Shown here: piece after piece, positions 7,929 through 15,839 of the stretch
Position numbering within the stretch: the first letter of the stretch is position 1
Layout: each line of letters starts with the position of its first letter
Origin: a virus
Virus record (IMG/VR): IMGVR_UViG_3300023110_000040
Coordinates: 1 to 57,439 of that record
Length of the DNA stretch: 57,439 nucleotides
Reading direction: 5' to 3' (one strand)
Position numbers and translations under genes: made by a program
Notes under the pieces: model-generated
Told to the model about the DNA's origin: nothing
Database searches by the model: none
The model's input: only the letters and a program-made list of their open reading frames with translations

Positions 7929-8290
7929 TTCGACTCCATATATCTTTTACATTCTTTAAGTTTCATCTCTTCATATTCAATATCATTCAATAGTCTATTT
8001 AGTGGTGAAGGATGAGGCATAACAAAGTGTTCAATACCTAGTCTATTTAGCGTTTCTGACACGAAGTTGCCGAGAGCAATAACTCTTTTATAACCATTAA
8101 TATAACATAGTAGAGTTTCTTTGTCAACCATAGATTGATTGTAAGGTCCGGTTTCGTGAATAACATTAGTAAATGCATAGTACCTTATGCCGAGGTGATC
8201 CATCCACTGATTCAATCTTTTAATAGTAGGACTCTGCTGATGTGCAGGGCCGTTTGAAGGATTTATACCAACTACAATCATATCAATCAT
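7925..8290 (-). CDS. Uracil-DNA-glycosylase-superfamily-like protein
   Basis: 121 residues with the two signature ends of the UDG fold: GINPSN (8-13) after a hydrophobic strand and HPSPLNR (93-99), plus an IALGNFV strand (71-77) between them. It is much shorter than active UDGs (about 200 or more), so it is a minimal or degenerate member. The usual catalytic Asp of family-1 enzymes is not obvious. It is embedded in the modification operon with four- and eight-base overlaps. It may read or process an odd base, or be a non-catalytic binder; I cannot tell. Confidence 0.65.
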   Translation of the reverse strand: MIDMIVVGINPSNGPAHQQSPTIKRLNQWMDHLGIRYYAFTNVIHETGPYNQSMVDKETLLCYINGYKRVIALGNFVSETLNRLGIEHFVMPHPSPLNRLLNDIEYEEMKLKECKRYMESK

Positions 8291-8807
8291 CTAATGTTGT
8301 TACTACCACGCCTGCTTCTTTATACATGGGAAGTGATTCTTTATACCATACCTCTTCCCAATTACCCTTGTCTGTCTTTGCAGTAGGCATTACAACTCGT
8401 TTAATACCAGCTTGGATAACGCACTTTGTGCATGCTGGGCAAACTGGCAGGCCATAAACATATAGTGTGGCATCCTTTACAGTAACGCCATTATACAAAG
8501 CATTCATAAGAGCATTCATTTCAGCATGAATTATACGAGGATACTTTTCATCTCGATTGTTGAGTCGTTCATCGCTATCTTCAATACCTCGAGGAAAACC
8601 ATTGTAACCGGTGGCAAGGATCCGCCTTTCAGCATTAACAACAACAGCACCTATCTTACTCGACGGATCCTTACTCCAGCCAGAGATGATCTCAGCCATC
8701 TCCATGAAACGACGATCCCATTTTATATCCTTGGCATCTTCCTCACGCATACGCCGTCTCATGTAATCGTGGTAACTTTCTCGATAATATTCCATTCTAC
8801 TCATCAT
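8283..8807 (-). CDS. cd: dCMP deaminase
   Basis: Zinc-dependent deoxycytidylate deaminase making dUMP for thymidylate synthesis, like T4 Cd. Zinc and proton-shuttle residues are HAE (His94, Glu96) and CPAC (Cys123, Cys126), with the family segment SSKIGAVVVN before them and ATGYNGFPRG following. The 174-residue length is typical. In T4-like phages it balances dCTP and dTTP pools while hydroxymethyl-dCTP replaces dCTP, consistent with the hydroxymethylase gene about 230 bases upstream. Confidence 0.94.
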   Translation of the reverse strand: MMSRMEYYRESYHDYMRRRMREEDAKDIKWDRRFMEMAEIISGWSKDPSSKIGAVVVNAERRILATGYNGFPRGIEDSDERLNNRDEKYPRIIHAEMNALMNALYNGVTVKDATLYVYGLPVCPACTKCVIQAGIKRVVMPTAKTDKGNWEEVWYKESLPMYKEAGVVVTTLDD

Positions 8808-9036
8808 CTTTTTTGTTTAGAAGCTTTTGCTCCATTTGTTCCTTAATATCATGAACTCGTTCTTTTTCAATTAAGTCGATAATCAGATTTGTAAGATCTA
8901 GATCTTTCTTGAGAAAAAACATTCTTTGCTGTATCTTCTCAAGTTGCTTTTGATAGTACTCTAATTCCTTTTCTTTACGCAATCTAGTCTCAATGATATC
9001 AGAAATCATTATAAGTTTGCCGGGCTCATGATCCAT
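8797..9036 (-). CDS. Small coiled-coil protein
   Basis: 79 residues, almost entirely charged helix with heptad-like Leu/Ile spacing from about residue 15 to 70; unrecognised. The start ATG overlaps the stop of the hydroxymethylase gene by one base (TAATG), and its end overlaps the dCMP deaminase start, so it is translationally linked to both. Confidence 0.65.
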   Translation of the reverse strand: MDHEPGKLIMISDIIETRLRKEKELEYYQKQLEKIQQRMFFLKKDLDLTNLIIDLIEKERVHDIKEQMEQKLLNKKDDE

Positions 9037-9731
9037 TATTTCACCAAATTAAAATGTCTTTCATACACGTGTAAATTCATGACTTGCCAGATGAGCATAC
9101 CTTTTTCAATCTCACCGTGTTCACCTGTAACTGCAGCCATTTCATTCCAATTAGAAACAAACTTGTCCATAAGGTATTGTGCCCAAGCATAATCATTCTT
9201 ATAGCCAAAAACAACATCATTAGAACGCATTTGAGATACCATCATCAAGACACCATCACGAATATAGAATGTTTGTGCATTTGTACAGATGAAGTCAGAC
9301 TTGCCGCCTTCATTGAATTCAACCCAGATTGATGGACGGTTGTAAACCATTTGAGCACGGCGGCTGTCTGGATTACACCATAATTCATCAAAGGCCATAT
9401 AAAATTGTTTGAAGTACTTATCCGAGAAAACAAGATGGCCATAGTTAGAGTTGATATTGCCATGCTTGTCTGCTGAATATTTCCAAGCTGCGGGTGGATC
9501 TTGGTTCTTGCCATGAATATCATAGATATTTGTACTTTGGCTTTCATACCAATCCAACTCAGCTTCAATATAAGCTTGATTTGGTATGCCAAAGATAGAT
9601 GGTTCAGATGCAACGAAGTTTGCACCAATCATCTCGATGGTTTTCTGGCCAGTTTTATCGATTGTAAATGCTTCATCCGCGAGCTCACCAATAAAGAACT
9701 CACGGATGTCTTTTACACTATTCATCAACAT
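9036..9731 (-). CDS. 42: dCMP hydroxymethylase gp42
   Basis: Converts dCMP to 5-hydroxymethyl-dCMP using methylene-tetrahydrofolate; it is the committed step for hydroxymethylcytosine DNA in T4. The 231-residue protein (T4: 246) aligns by eye along its length: DKTGQKTIEMIGANFV, PDSRRAQMVY, DFICTN with nucleophile Cys149 (T4 Cys148), MRSNDVVFGYKNDYAW with Asp180 (T4 Asp179), and LHVYERHF. Asp at 180 is the residue that distinguishes dCMP hydroxymethylase from dUMP-using thymidylate synthase. It ends shortly after LHVYERHFNLVK, lacking the T4 C-terminal tail. This is the strongest evidence that this phage makes modified cytosine. Confidence 0.95.
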   Translation of the reverse strand: MLMNSVKDIREFFIGELADEAFTIDKTGQKTIEMIGANFVASEPSIFGIPNQAYIEAELDWYESQSTNIYDIHGKNQDPPAAWKYSADKHGNINSNYGHLVFSDKYFKQFYMAFDELWCNPDSRRAQMVYNRPSIWVEFNEGGKSDFICTNAQTFYIRDGVLMMVSQMRSNDVVFGYKNDYAWAQYLMDKFVSNWNEMAAVTGEHGEIEKGMLIWQVMNLHVYERHFNLVK

Positions 9732-10077
9732 TCGTCACCTGTCGGTTAATTGGACGATTGAAAATATCACGGGAACCGTCTTGGCCCTCGATCTTTTGTC
9801 GACAATATGCAACAAAGAATGATGCATAGTTGATTAGATCTTTAGCACTATCTTCGAGCGATTCGAAGTTTGGTTCATAGTCTTCGCCACGCATAGCTTC
9901 CATAACAGATTTCATACGAAGCATTTTGCCATGCATGACATCATGGATCGATTGCACGCCGTTTGGATAGTAATCGGCTTGTTGTACAGTCGAGTTCGGA
10001 TTTTGATAATCACGAGACTTTTTGACTTGGATCTCAGCACACTCGGCTAAGACTTTTGCGGATTCAGGTGTTGACAT
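9718..10077 (-). CDS. Nucleotide-modification-associated (DUF1599-like) protein, tentative
   Basis: 119 residues, helical. The pattern KKSRDYQNP, then QADYYPNGVQSI, then HGKMLRMKSVMEAM resembles the DUF1599 or nucleotide-modification-associated domain that often accompanies modified-base genes in phages; the match is from memory and not certain. It is the first gene of the block leading into the hydroxymethylase, overlapping it by 14 bases. Confidence 0.5.
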   Translation of the reverse strand: MSTPESAKVLAECAEIQVKKSRDYQNPNSTVQQADYYPNGVQSIHDVMHGKMLRMKSVMEAMRGEDYEPNFESLEDSAKDLINYASFFVAYCRQKIEGQDGSRDIFNRPINRQVTNVDE

Positions 10078-10086
10078 ATTACCTCC

Positions 10087-10815
10087 TTAGATTTTTTCAC
10101 AACGGGGAAACAGTTTATGGCCACGCTCTGGCACGTGGAAGTAACCCATAATTGGAATTATACCACGGGAATCATTTTTTGTAAAGGAAAGACTTGAGCG
10201 TGCGCCTTTACCAGATTTTGGCTTTTTCCAATACTGAGTAGTATCATCAAGATTAACCAAAGAAACATGAGCGCCCACGATTTGATATTTATCGTCAAGT
10301 TGAAAACGCTTAAGAAGATGCATAGATACTTTTTCACCAGCGTTAGCGTTACCGGTCCACATGTTAAATTTTTCAAAAGCTTGAGACATGCAGTTTTTGT
10401 CTTCGATTTCCGTACGGCGCGTATTAGTGTATACCCAATCATAGCCATCTGAAAGATCAACTCGTAAGTCAATACCAGTATTTTTAAGAAGACGGCCGAA
10501 CAAATTATTGATTGGCGAGCTGTAAAGTTTAGAAATCTCAGCTGAACGCTGGGACATTGGCAGTGCGTCAAGCTCATCTTTGATAGGATTGTCGTACCAA
10601 TTAGAAGCAGAATCCAATTTTTCGGTATTGAAAATGCGTTGGAATTCTGGAATTATAGAACGAATACCTTCGATAAGAGGAGTGTATTCGCCGTCGGCAT
10701 TGAATGTTTCTTGACCAGATGTTTCTGCGATGTTGTCATCAGCATAATGTAATTGTGATTTTTGTGAAGCCAAGAAGTCGCCAGCAGTAGTAAATTTCAT
10801 ATCGCCCATAAACAT
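10087..10815 (-). CDS. Hypothetical early protein
   Basis: 242 residues, no recognised domain, soluble, with an acidic N-terminal half and a basic C-terminal half ending in a segment with Cys. It is the first gene after a consensus-like early promoter at 10849-10876 and precedes the modification operon by nine bases, so it is probably its leading gene. An AAGGAA ribosome site precedes the ATG. Confidence 0.7.
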   Translation of the reverse strand: MFMGDMKFTTAGDFLASQKSQLHYADDNIAETSGQETFNADGEYTPLIEGIRSIIPEFQRIFNTEKLDSASNWYDNPIKDELDALPMSQRSAEISKLYSSPINNLFGRLLKNTGIDLRVDLSDGYDWVYTNTRRTEIEDKNCMSQAFEKFNMWTGNANAGEKVSMHLLKRFQLDDKYQIVGAHVSLVNLDDTTQYWKKPKSGKGARSSLSFTKNDSRGIIPIMGYFHVPERGHKLFPRCEKI

Positions 10816-10848
10816 TGTGTGTGTTCCTTTCTGTGTAACGATAATTCT

Positions 10849-10876
10849 ATTATATCAGGATTAGAGAGAATGTCAA
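10849..10876 (-). promoter_or_regulatory. Early promoter of the modification operon
   Basis: TTGACA, 16-base spacer, perfect TATAAT on the minus strand. It ends inside the last codons of the upstream gene and drives 10815 leftwards, probably through dexA. Confidence 0.88.
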
Positions 10877-11154
10877 CTATAATTGCGCACATAAACGTCA
10901 AAATGTGTCGCATTTTCTGCAGGAGTGTCGTGGGCCCAAGAATTCTCACGAGGACCACGAGGACGAATACGAAGACCTTGCGTATTCTGTTTACCATAGT
11001 AACTCAAAGTGCCATATAGTTTACGAGCACGAGTGATGTATCCATTACGCTCAACAAGCAAAGCTTTCAATTCAGCGATCGCAGGATCGTCAAGAGACTT
11101 TACCGTGAAACGATAATCAAGAGAAGAACGGTTTTTGTAAGTTACGTATGCCAT
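10873..11154 (-). CDS. Hypothetical protein
   Basis: 93 residues, basic, unrecognised. Its ATG overlaps the stop of the upstream 44-residue gene (TAATG), and its end overlaps the next early promoter. Confidence 0.65.
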   Translation of the reverse strand: MAYVTYKNRSSLDYRFTVKSLDDPAIAELKALLVERNGYITRARKLYGTLSYYGKQNTQGLRIRPRGPRENSWAHDTPAENATHFDVYVRNYS

Positions 11155-11288
11155 TATTTTGTTTCCTTATTCACGATGATGTAAACTGTTGGCTCGTCGA
11201 GCTTAGAGCCGATAAAAGCTTTTGCATCTTCTAAGCGAGAGCACATAGCGATGATCTGGTTGTTTGCTGCATTTTGAATATAGTACAT
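11154..11288 (-). CDS. Small hypothetical protein (44 aa)
   Basis: Reads MYYIQNAANNQIIAMCSR and ends VNKETK. A GGAGG site sits eight bases before the ATG, and both ends overlap neighbouring genes by one base (TAATG twice), a strong sign of a real coupled gene. Confidence 0.7.
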   Translation of the reverse strand: MYYIQNAANNQIIAMCSRLEDAKAFIGSKLDEPTVYIIVNKETK

Positions 11289-11602
11289 TAGAGTACCTCC
11301 TGTGGAGATACTCGCTTAGCACTAGAGACGAGGAAGTCACGATAATCATCGTCCAACTCTGCGAGTTCATCTTCCCAATCGTCGTGAGTGCGAAATGTGA
11401 CGGGAAACTCTTTGTAGTACAGATTGTTCTGCATGCATAGAGCACCAACGAAAGCAACGGCATCTTGAATACGCTCAAGACCGCTGACGATGTAGTCAGC
11501 TCCGCCCTTCATCTTCCAGTAGGCGTTACCATCGGAAAACTTACCAGACTCGCAGTGAGCACCATAGTTTTCAAGACACTGAGTAGAGATTACATATTTC
11601 AT
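11288..11602 (-). CDS. Conserved hypothetical early protein
   Basis: 104 residues beginning MKYVISTQCLENYGAH, a start I have seen in small proteins of several T4-like phages, function unknown. The C-terminal half is acidic (ELAELDDDYRDF). It is the first gene behind the promoter at 11631-11659. Confidence 0.72.
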   Translation of the reverse strand: MKYVISTQCLENYGAHCESGKFSDGNAYWKMKGGADYIVSGLERIQDAVAFVGALCMQNNLYYKEFPVTFRTHDDWEDELAELDDDYRDFLVSSAKRVSPQEVL

Positions 11603-11630
11603 AGGTGGTTCCTCCTGTTCCTATAATAGT

Positions 11631-11659
11631 AATATAGTACATTTGCTAGTGAATGTCAA
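11631..11659 (-). promoter_or_regulatory. Early promoter
   Basis: TTGACA, 17-base spacer, TATATT, with the GTACTATATTA extension shared by several early promoters in this window. Drives the 104-residue gene leftwards. Confidence 0.85.
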
Positions 11660-11673
11660 CCCTTTTTTTCATT

Positions 11674-11874
11674 TTATTTGAAAAAAGTTTCAACTACTTG
11701 ATTTTCTTTCATCAAGGTAACGACCCTAGAATTGCTATGCCTACCTCTAACATGAACTTGAAACCATTCCCTAGCTTCTTTTTCAGTTTCGCATATGACA
11801 GCACAGCACTCAGGCAATTCACTCTCGACTGCTTGGCACATAGTGCTAAATTGTGTTGTTACTGTCCAAGTCAT
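11674..11874 (-). CDS. Hypothetical early protein
   Basis: 66 residues, unrecognised, with a Cys-rich middle (ECCAVIC). It is third in a minus-strand early unit behind the promoter at 12543-12571. Confidence 0.6.
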   Translation of the reverse strand: MTWTVTTQFSTMCQAVESELPECCAVICETEKEAREWFQVHVRGRHSNSRVVTLMKENQVVETFFK

Positions 11875-11878
11875 AATA

Positions 11879-12184
11879 TTACTCCACGGTTACGTGTACA
11901 TCATGACGGCTATGGCCATCAACGACAAATCCTGGAGAACAAGGGCAAGAGCAGCCTGCATATTGGCTCCAACGAACCTTGGTATCAGCAGGTAAACCCA
12001 TTGCTTCCAAGACGCCAGGAATAACTTCTTTTTTGTAAACAGTATGTTCACGTTGCTTACGGTTCATCAAGTTTTCCATGATGGTCTCACCCTGTGGCCA
12101 AACATAGATGCGAGTTTGCTTAGAGTACTCTCTCCAAGATACCATTGGACCACGTTCACGGATATCGATATCAGTCGTTTTCAT
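11879..12184 (-). CDS. Hypothetical early protein with CSCPC motif
   Basis: 101 residues, basic N-terminal half; the C-terminal end carries GCSCPCSPGF followed by a His-rich GHSRHDVHV stretch, which could bind a metal. Unrecognised. The start overlaps the stop of the upstream gene. Confidence 0.62.
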   Translation of the reverse strand: MKTTDIDIRERGPMVSWREYSKQTRIYVWPQGETIMENLMNRKQREHTVYKKEVIPGVLEAMGLPADTKVRWSQYAGCSCPCSPGFVVDGHSRHDVHVTVE

Positions 12185-12513
12185 TACACCGCTTCCTTTT
12201 CAATAAAGCCAAAACCTAAAACTTCATATTCAACACCGTCAACTTCCATACGATCAAACATTGAAGTTGAACGAAGACCGTAACCACCCTCATGAAGAGG
12301 AGCTAGACGAGTAACGTTTGGATTGTAGTCACCGTTATCTTCGATGTCTGTACGGCTCCAAGAACCCATTACGTTGTTAGTCCAACGGTAAGCATACTCA
12401 AGAGCATCCATTACATTGTCGAAACCTTCAGCAAGAACTTCTGCTACTGGAGTGAAACCTTCAACGTCACCAGAGATTTCGTTGCGGTCCATGTGCTTAA
12501 CGATGATTTTCAT
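12184..12513 (-). CDS. Hypothetical early protein
   Basis: 109 residues, acidic, beta-alpha by appearance, no recognised motif. It is the first gene downstream of a strong early promoter and has an AAGGAA-type site ahead of its ATG. Confidence 0.68.
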   Translation of the reverse strand: MKIIVKHMDRNEISGDVEGFTPVAEVLAEGFDNVMDALEYAYRWTNNVMGSWSRTDIEDNGDYNPNVTRLAPLHEGGYGLRSTSMFDRMEVDGVEYEVLGFGFIEKEAV

Positions 12514-12542
12514 GTTGTTTCCTTTTCATTCCTTATAATAGT

Positions 12543-12571
12543 AATATAGTACTTTGGAAGGTAAATGTCAA
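12543..12571 (-). promoter_or_regulatory. Early promoter
   Basis: TTGACA, 17-base spacer, TATATT in the shared GTACTATATTA context; drives 12513 leftwards. Confidence 0.85.
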
Positions 12572-12671
12572 CCCTTTTTCGCACTTTTTTTCAAATAAAA
12601 TGAAAAAAGATTTGCAAGGAAATCAATGGCTTATAAAATAAATAGTAAATAATTTGCAATAGGGGTTAAAA

Positions 12672-13166
12672 TTGCGCAGTCCTTTGATACATTTAGACTA
12701 TGAAATCGATAAAAAAAGATGGAGAGATATCTTTTATGATAACATACAAGAGTATGGTCAGTGGCACAGATCTGTTCCGAAAGCTCAAAACTTGTATTGG
12801 TATCAATTGTTCATATCAGATGACCATCCACTCAAGAAATTAACTATAGACGTGGAAAGAGATCTAAACATCTATGGGATGAACAATTTTCCTAGGTTTT
12901 CTTATCAATTCAAATATTCAAAATTAGAACACCACCAAGACGAAGACAAGATGGTGTCTATAAACATCAATCTGTTTGACACACAACCAGTCATACACAT
13001 AGAACATAAGCCTTATCCTTATGAATGTGCATTTGTGGATGTCGGCCATGTTATGCATGGTGTTGAGCCAGACCCAAACGATAGACTTATATTAAAGTTT
13101 GCTCTGCGACATCCTTGGGATGAAGTTTATGAAAGACTTGATAAATTTGGTTTACTCAATGAATAA
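12672..13166 (+). CDS. Aspartyl/asparaginyl-hydroxylase-like Fe(II)/2-oxoglutarate oxygenase
   Basis: 164 residues. The C-terminal half has the iron-binding layout of the cupin-like aspartyl/asparaginyl hydroxylases: His88-x-Asp90, a strand of alternating hydrophobics, His129 and, nine residues on, Arg138 for 2-oxoglutarate. The N-terminal half is variable. Translation starts at TTG, with AGGGG six bases upstream. A TATAAAATA near-match to a late promoter lies at about 12632. It is the first of three related genes. Substrate unknown; a phage or host protein side chain is the likeliest type. Confidence 0.68.
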   Translation: MRSPLIHLDYEIDKKRWRDIFYDNIQEYGQWHRSVPKAQNLYWYQLFISDDHPLKKLTIDVERDLNIYGMNNFPRFSYQFKYSKLEHHQDEDKMVSININLFDTQPVIHIEHKPYPYECAFVDVGHVMHGVEPDPNDRLILKFALRHPWDEVYERLDKFGLLNE

Positions 13167-13614
13167 CACTATTTTAAAGTTTAAATCTCCTTGGGATACA
13201 TCAATTCTTCTATCAGAATGGAATAGAGATACTGCCAATACGTTTAGTAAGTTAAACGAAAAGTGGGAAAAAACGTGGTCTATAGGTAGTTACGGCAAAT
13301 CTATAGCGGATCAATTTAAAGGTGAAATAAAGATTGGTTATTATTTCCAACCAAAAGGCACAGATATAAAGCCGCATAGAGATACTGGATGCAAAACCAG
13401 AATAAATGTAGTGCTATTAGGTGGCGAACAAACACTATACATTAACAATCAAGAACACGTATATGATTGTGCATTAATTAATGTTAATAAGTATGAGCAT
13501 TACTTGAAAGAAGCCGAAGAAGATAGATTGTTATTTTCTATTATATTTTTAGATAGTTCTTTTGAAACTGTTTACGACATCATTAAAAGTAATATCGAAT
13601 ATAGAAAACTTTAG
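13159..13614 (+). CDS. Aspartyl/asparaginyl-hydroxylase-like oxygenase, second paralogue
   Basis: 151 residues from the ATG that overlaps the stop of the previous gene; a longer reading starting at 13099 would overlap it by 68 bases and is less likely. Iron and cosubstrate residues are His73-x-Asp75, His114 and Arg123 with the same His-to-Arg spacing as its neighbours. Its 3' end overlaps the convergent third paralogue by 66 bases. Confidence 0.65.
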   Translation: MNNTILKFKSPWDTSILLSEWNRDTANTFSKLNEKWEKTWSIGSYGKSIADQFKGEIKIGYYFQPKGTDIKPHRDTGCKTRINVVLLGGEQTLYINNQEHVYDCALINVNKYEHYLKEAEEDRLLFSIIFLDSSFETVYDIIKSNIEYRKL

Positions 13615-14049
13615 TAGCAATCTTTCTTCATCGTATGGCGGTACCCAATGTTCTTTAGAAGTGTCTAGAACAGCGCACTTATAAAAAGCTGGTTCTTGCC
13701 CTGTAAATTGAATAGGACCGTAATTATCAGAAAGAACTATATTAATAGAACACTTTGTGTTATGATCTATGTGTGGTGGTACCTCAGTATTTTCTTGTTG
13801 TTTGTAAAATCTTGGCCTTACATCTTTGGAAGAAGTTACTTCCTGTATTAAGTCAGTAAGTCTTTTTACTTCCTTAAACATAAAGTTTGATAGATCCGTG
13901 ACTTTTGCTTGTTCCCACGTTGGAGCATAATCAAACCAACTGCCTTTATTCCCTCCCGTTGAGAAAGGGTTGTAGTCTAAAGATTCTGCTTCTAGTAATA
14001 AGAGATCTTCGTTGTATTGTAAATTTAAGTGATATAGCATTGTACTCAT
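13549..14049 (-). CDS. Aspartyl/asparaginyl-hydroxylase-like oxygenase, third paralogue
   Basis: 166 residues with His93-x-Asp95, His134 and Arg143, the same triad and spacing as the two plus-strand paralogues. It is convergent with and overlaps the second paralogue. The start is uncertain: ATG at 14049 or 14040, neither with a clear ribosome site. Confidence 0.65.
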   Translation of the reverse strand: MSTMLYHLNLQYNEDLLLLEAESLDYNPFSTGGNKGSWFDYAPTWEQAKVTDLSNFMFKEVKRLTDLIQEVTSSKDVRPRFYKQQENTEVPPHIDHNTKCSINIVLSDNYGPIQFTGQEPAFYKCAVLDTSKEHWVPPYDEERLLLKFSIFDITFNDVVNSFKRTI

Positions 14050-14056
14050 ATAAATA
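14049..14056 (+). promoter_or_regulatory. T4-type late promoter
   Basis: Exact TATAAATA, about 26 bases before the ATG of the 106-residue gene, which also has an AGAGGCGG ribosome site. Confidence 0.75.
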
Positions 14057-14081
14057 AATAGAAATAAAAAAGAGGCGGTCT

Positions 14082-14402
14082 ATGAAAAGAGTATATTATA
14101 AGGTTAGTTTTGTTTCAGCACTAGATAGTCCTGAAGCTGGAAGAACAATAATGAATGATGCAGTGTCAAATTCTGACGCGGCAATGTGGACTAGACTATC
14201 TAATTCAGGCCTCTACTCGCACCGTACTGCAGTTAGTTTTTTCGAAGGATCAGATAGCATCATCGAAAATCAATATGACATAGAAGACTCAGTGTATGAT
14301 AATCTAACAAATGGATTAGATGATGTAATCACTGATCTAAGAAATATTTTAGAAGCAAGCCCACAGATTTCTGCAGCAGAGATCACCATTACTAATCTTT
14401 AG
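14082..14402 (+). CDS. Hypothetical late protein
   Basis: 106 residues, acidic C-terminal half, no recognised motif. It has its own TATAAATA late promoter and a good ribosome site. It ends by overlapping the convergent TauD-like gene by four bases. Confidence 0.7.
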   Translation: MKRVYYKVSFVSALDSPEAGRTIMNDAVSNSDAAMWTRLSNSGLYSHRTAVSFFEGSDSIIENQYDIEDSVYDNLTNGLDDVITDLRNILEASPQISAAEITITNL

Positions 14403-15025
14403 CGTATATACGCCCTTCTTAATATCCTATGGCCGTCAGCATTAAAGTATGGCTTACGTCTATGGATAGTAGAATGGTTTGCATACACTGCCAACTTCTT
14501 AGGTTTCCAATATACTTCTTTTGGTTCTCGTGTTAAGAAGATCTGACTTAGTTCCTCATTAATTTCTTCTGGCAAAATTGTAAAAGGGCACCACCTCGCA
14601 TAATATCCTTTTTCATCTTTTTGAATAAGAGGAGTTTTTCCTCTATAAGCTTTCATTCTATATAAACGTTCTTGAGCCTTTGTTTCAAAAATAAAGAATT
14701 TGCCAGCGTTCATAGGTTTGGAAAAATCTAATCCAGTTTCGATGTCAATGTATTTTTTAGCAACATCTTCATCCAATCGAGTAGAAATATATTGTGTTGC
14801 AGGGCATGCCTCTTCAGCTTCCTCGCACCACAGAGCTGCATATTTTGGAAAATCAACTACGTGAGATCCGTCTTGATGCCACTCTTGATCTGGAACAGTA
14901 GCAGTCTCGTGAGATGTTACAGTTCCTAGATTGAGATCCGTTTGAACATTTCCAAATTGCTTGCAAATTTCTATAGCTTCGTCAAACGAGTTTACGTTTT
15001 CGTATTCATATAATTCAATTGTCAT
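14399..15025 (-). CDS. TauD/TfdA-like Fe(II)/2-oxoglutarate dioxygenase
   Basis: 208 residues. EWHQDGSH provides the His50-x-Asp52 pair; the distal His188 lies in NHSTIHRRKPY and the 2-oxoglutarate Arg (203/204) in HRILRRAYI, the normal order for TauD-type enzymes. It is the last gene of the long late minus operon and overlaps the next TauD-like gene by 11 bases. All ligands look intact, so it is predicted active; substrate unknown. Confidence 0.78.
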   Translation of the reverse strand: MTIELYEYENVNSFDEAIEICKQFGNVQTDLNLGTVTSHETATVPDQEWHQDGSHVVDFPKYAALWCEEAEEACPATQYISTRLDEDVAKKYIDIETGLDFSKPMNAGKFFIFETKAQERLYRMKAYRGKTPLIQKDEKGYYARWCPFTILPEEINEELSQIFLTREPKEVYWKPKKLAVYANHSTIHRRKPYFNADGHRILRRAYIR

Positions 15026-15839
15026 AGTAAAACGCCGTCCTATATAGTTCTCTTTCTTCGGGTCCTAAAAGCGCATTTTCTCTTTTATGGATAGTCGTAA
15101 TTTGATCCATAAACATGATATCGCCTTCTTCCCATTCATGACGATAGATATACTTTGGTTGCATTAATCTATCGATCAATTCTTGTTTATGTTTAAAATC
15201 ATCCATCAACGGATATGGAAAGTACAAAACTTTTTGTTTAGTGATGGGATGAATTTGTACAATTTTCTTTTTAACACTAATTAGCCATCTGCCGTTCTTT
15301 AATTGTTTAGCTCTCATTTTAGGATGTTTTTGCATTGTCATAAGACCATCACGAGATCTAAAGTTGTATTCATCTAATCTTCTATGATCTTCTACATCGT
15401 GACCATCTTTACCCGTATAGATGCCACCATTACCAGAAACATTCTTGTAGTTTGTAATAGTAACTTCTACGTCGTCCAATTCATCTTTTAAAGTCTGCGG
15501 TAAATCGTTATACATTTTTGTAGAATACGCTACGATTGTAGGAGCATCTTTAATAACCTTTTTACCATAAAGAGCAACGACCTCTTCTGGATCTAGGCAG
15601 CAAGCGCTATTACAGTGCCACTCTAGTTCTCCTTGGCTAAACAATCCTCTCTTACCATTTTCTAATGTTTTATTTGTAATTCTAAACAACGCTGGAAATT
15701 TTGGATGACGTACAAACCAGTTGTCGGTTAGATGTTTTCCTAGACCAAGAACATAATCGTTGAATTCTTGATCTGACATAGTCTGATTTTTAAGTACTGC
15801 AGTACCATTTTCAGCTAATTCTTTTATTACGTCATGCAT
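15015..15839 (-). CDS. TauD/TfdA-like oxygenase with HxN in place of HxD
   Basis: 274 residues with a TauD-like layout: LEWHCNSA in the position of the first ligand pair (His75-Cys-Asn77), MDQITTIHKR (His251) and RELYRTAFYY (Arg267). The acidic iron ligand is replaced by Asn77. That could mean loss of activity, altered chemistry as in halogenase-type variants, or a structural partner for the intact TauD-like protein next door. Confidence 0.7.
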   Translation of the reverse strand: MHDVIKELAENGTAVLKNQTMSDQEFNDYVLGLGKHLTDNWFVRHPKFPALFRITNKTLENGKRGLFSQGELEWHCNSACCLDPEEVVALYGKKVIKDAPTIVAYSTKMYNDLPQTLKDELDDVEVTITNYKNVSGNGGIYTGKDGHDVEDHRRLDEYNFRSRDGLMTMQKHPKMRAKQLKNGRWLISVKKKIVQIHPITKQKVLYFPYPLMDDFKHKQELIDRLMQPKYIYRHEWEEGDIMFMDQITTIHKRENALLGPEERELYRTAFYYDN

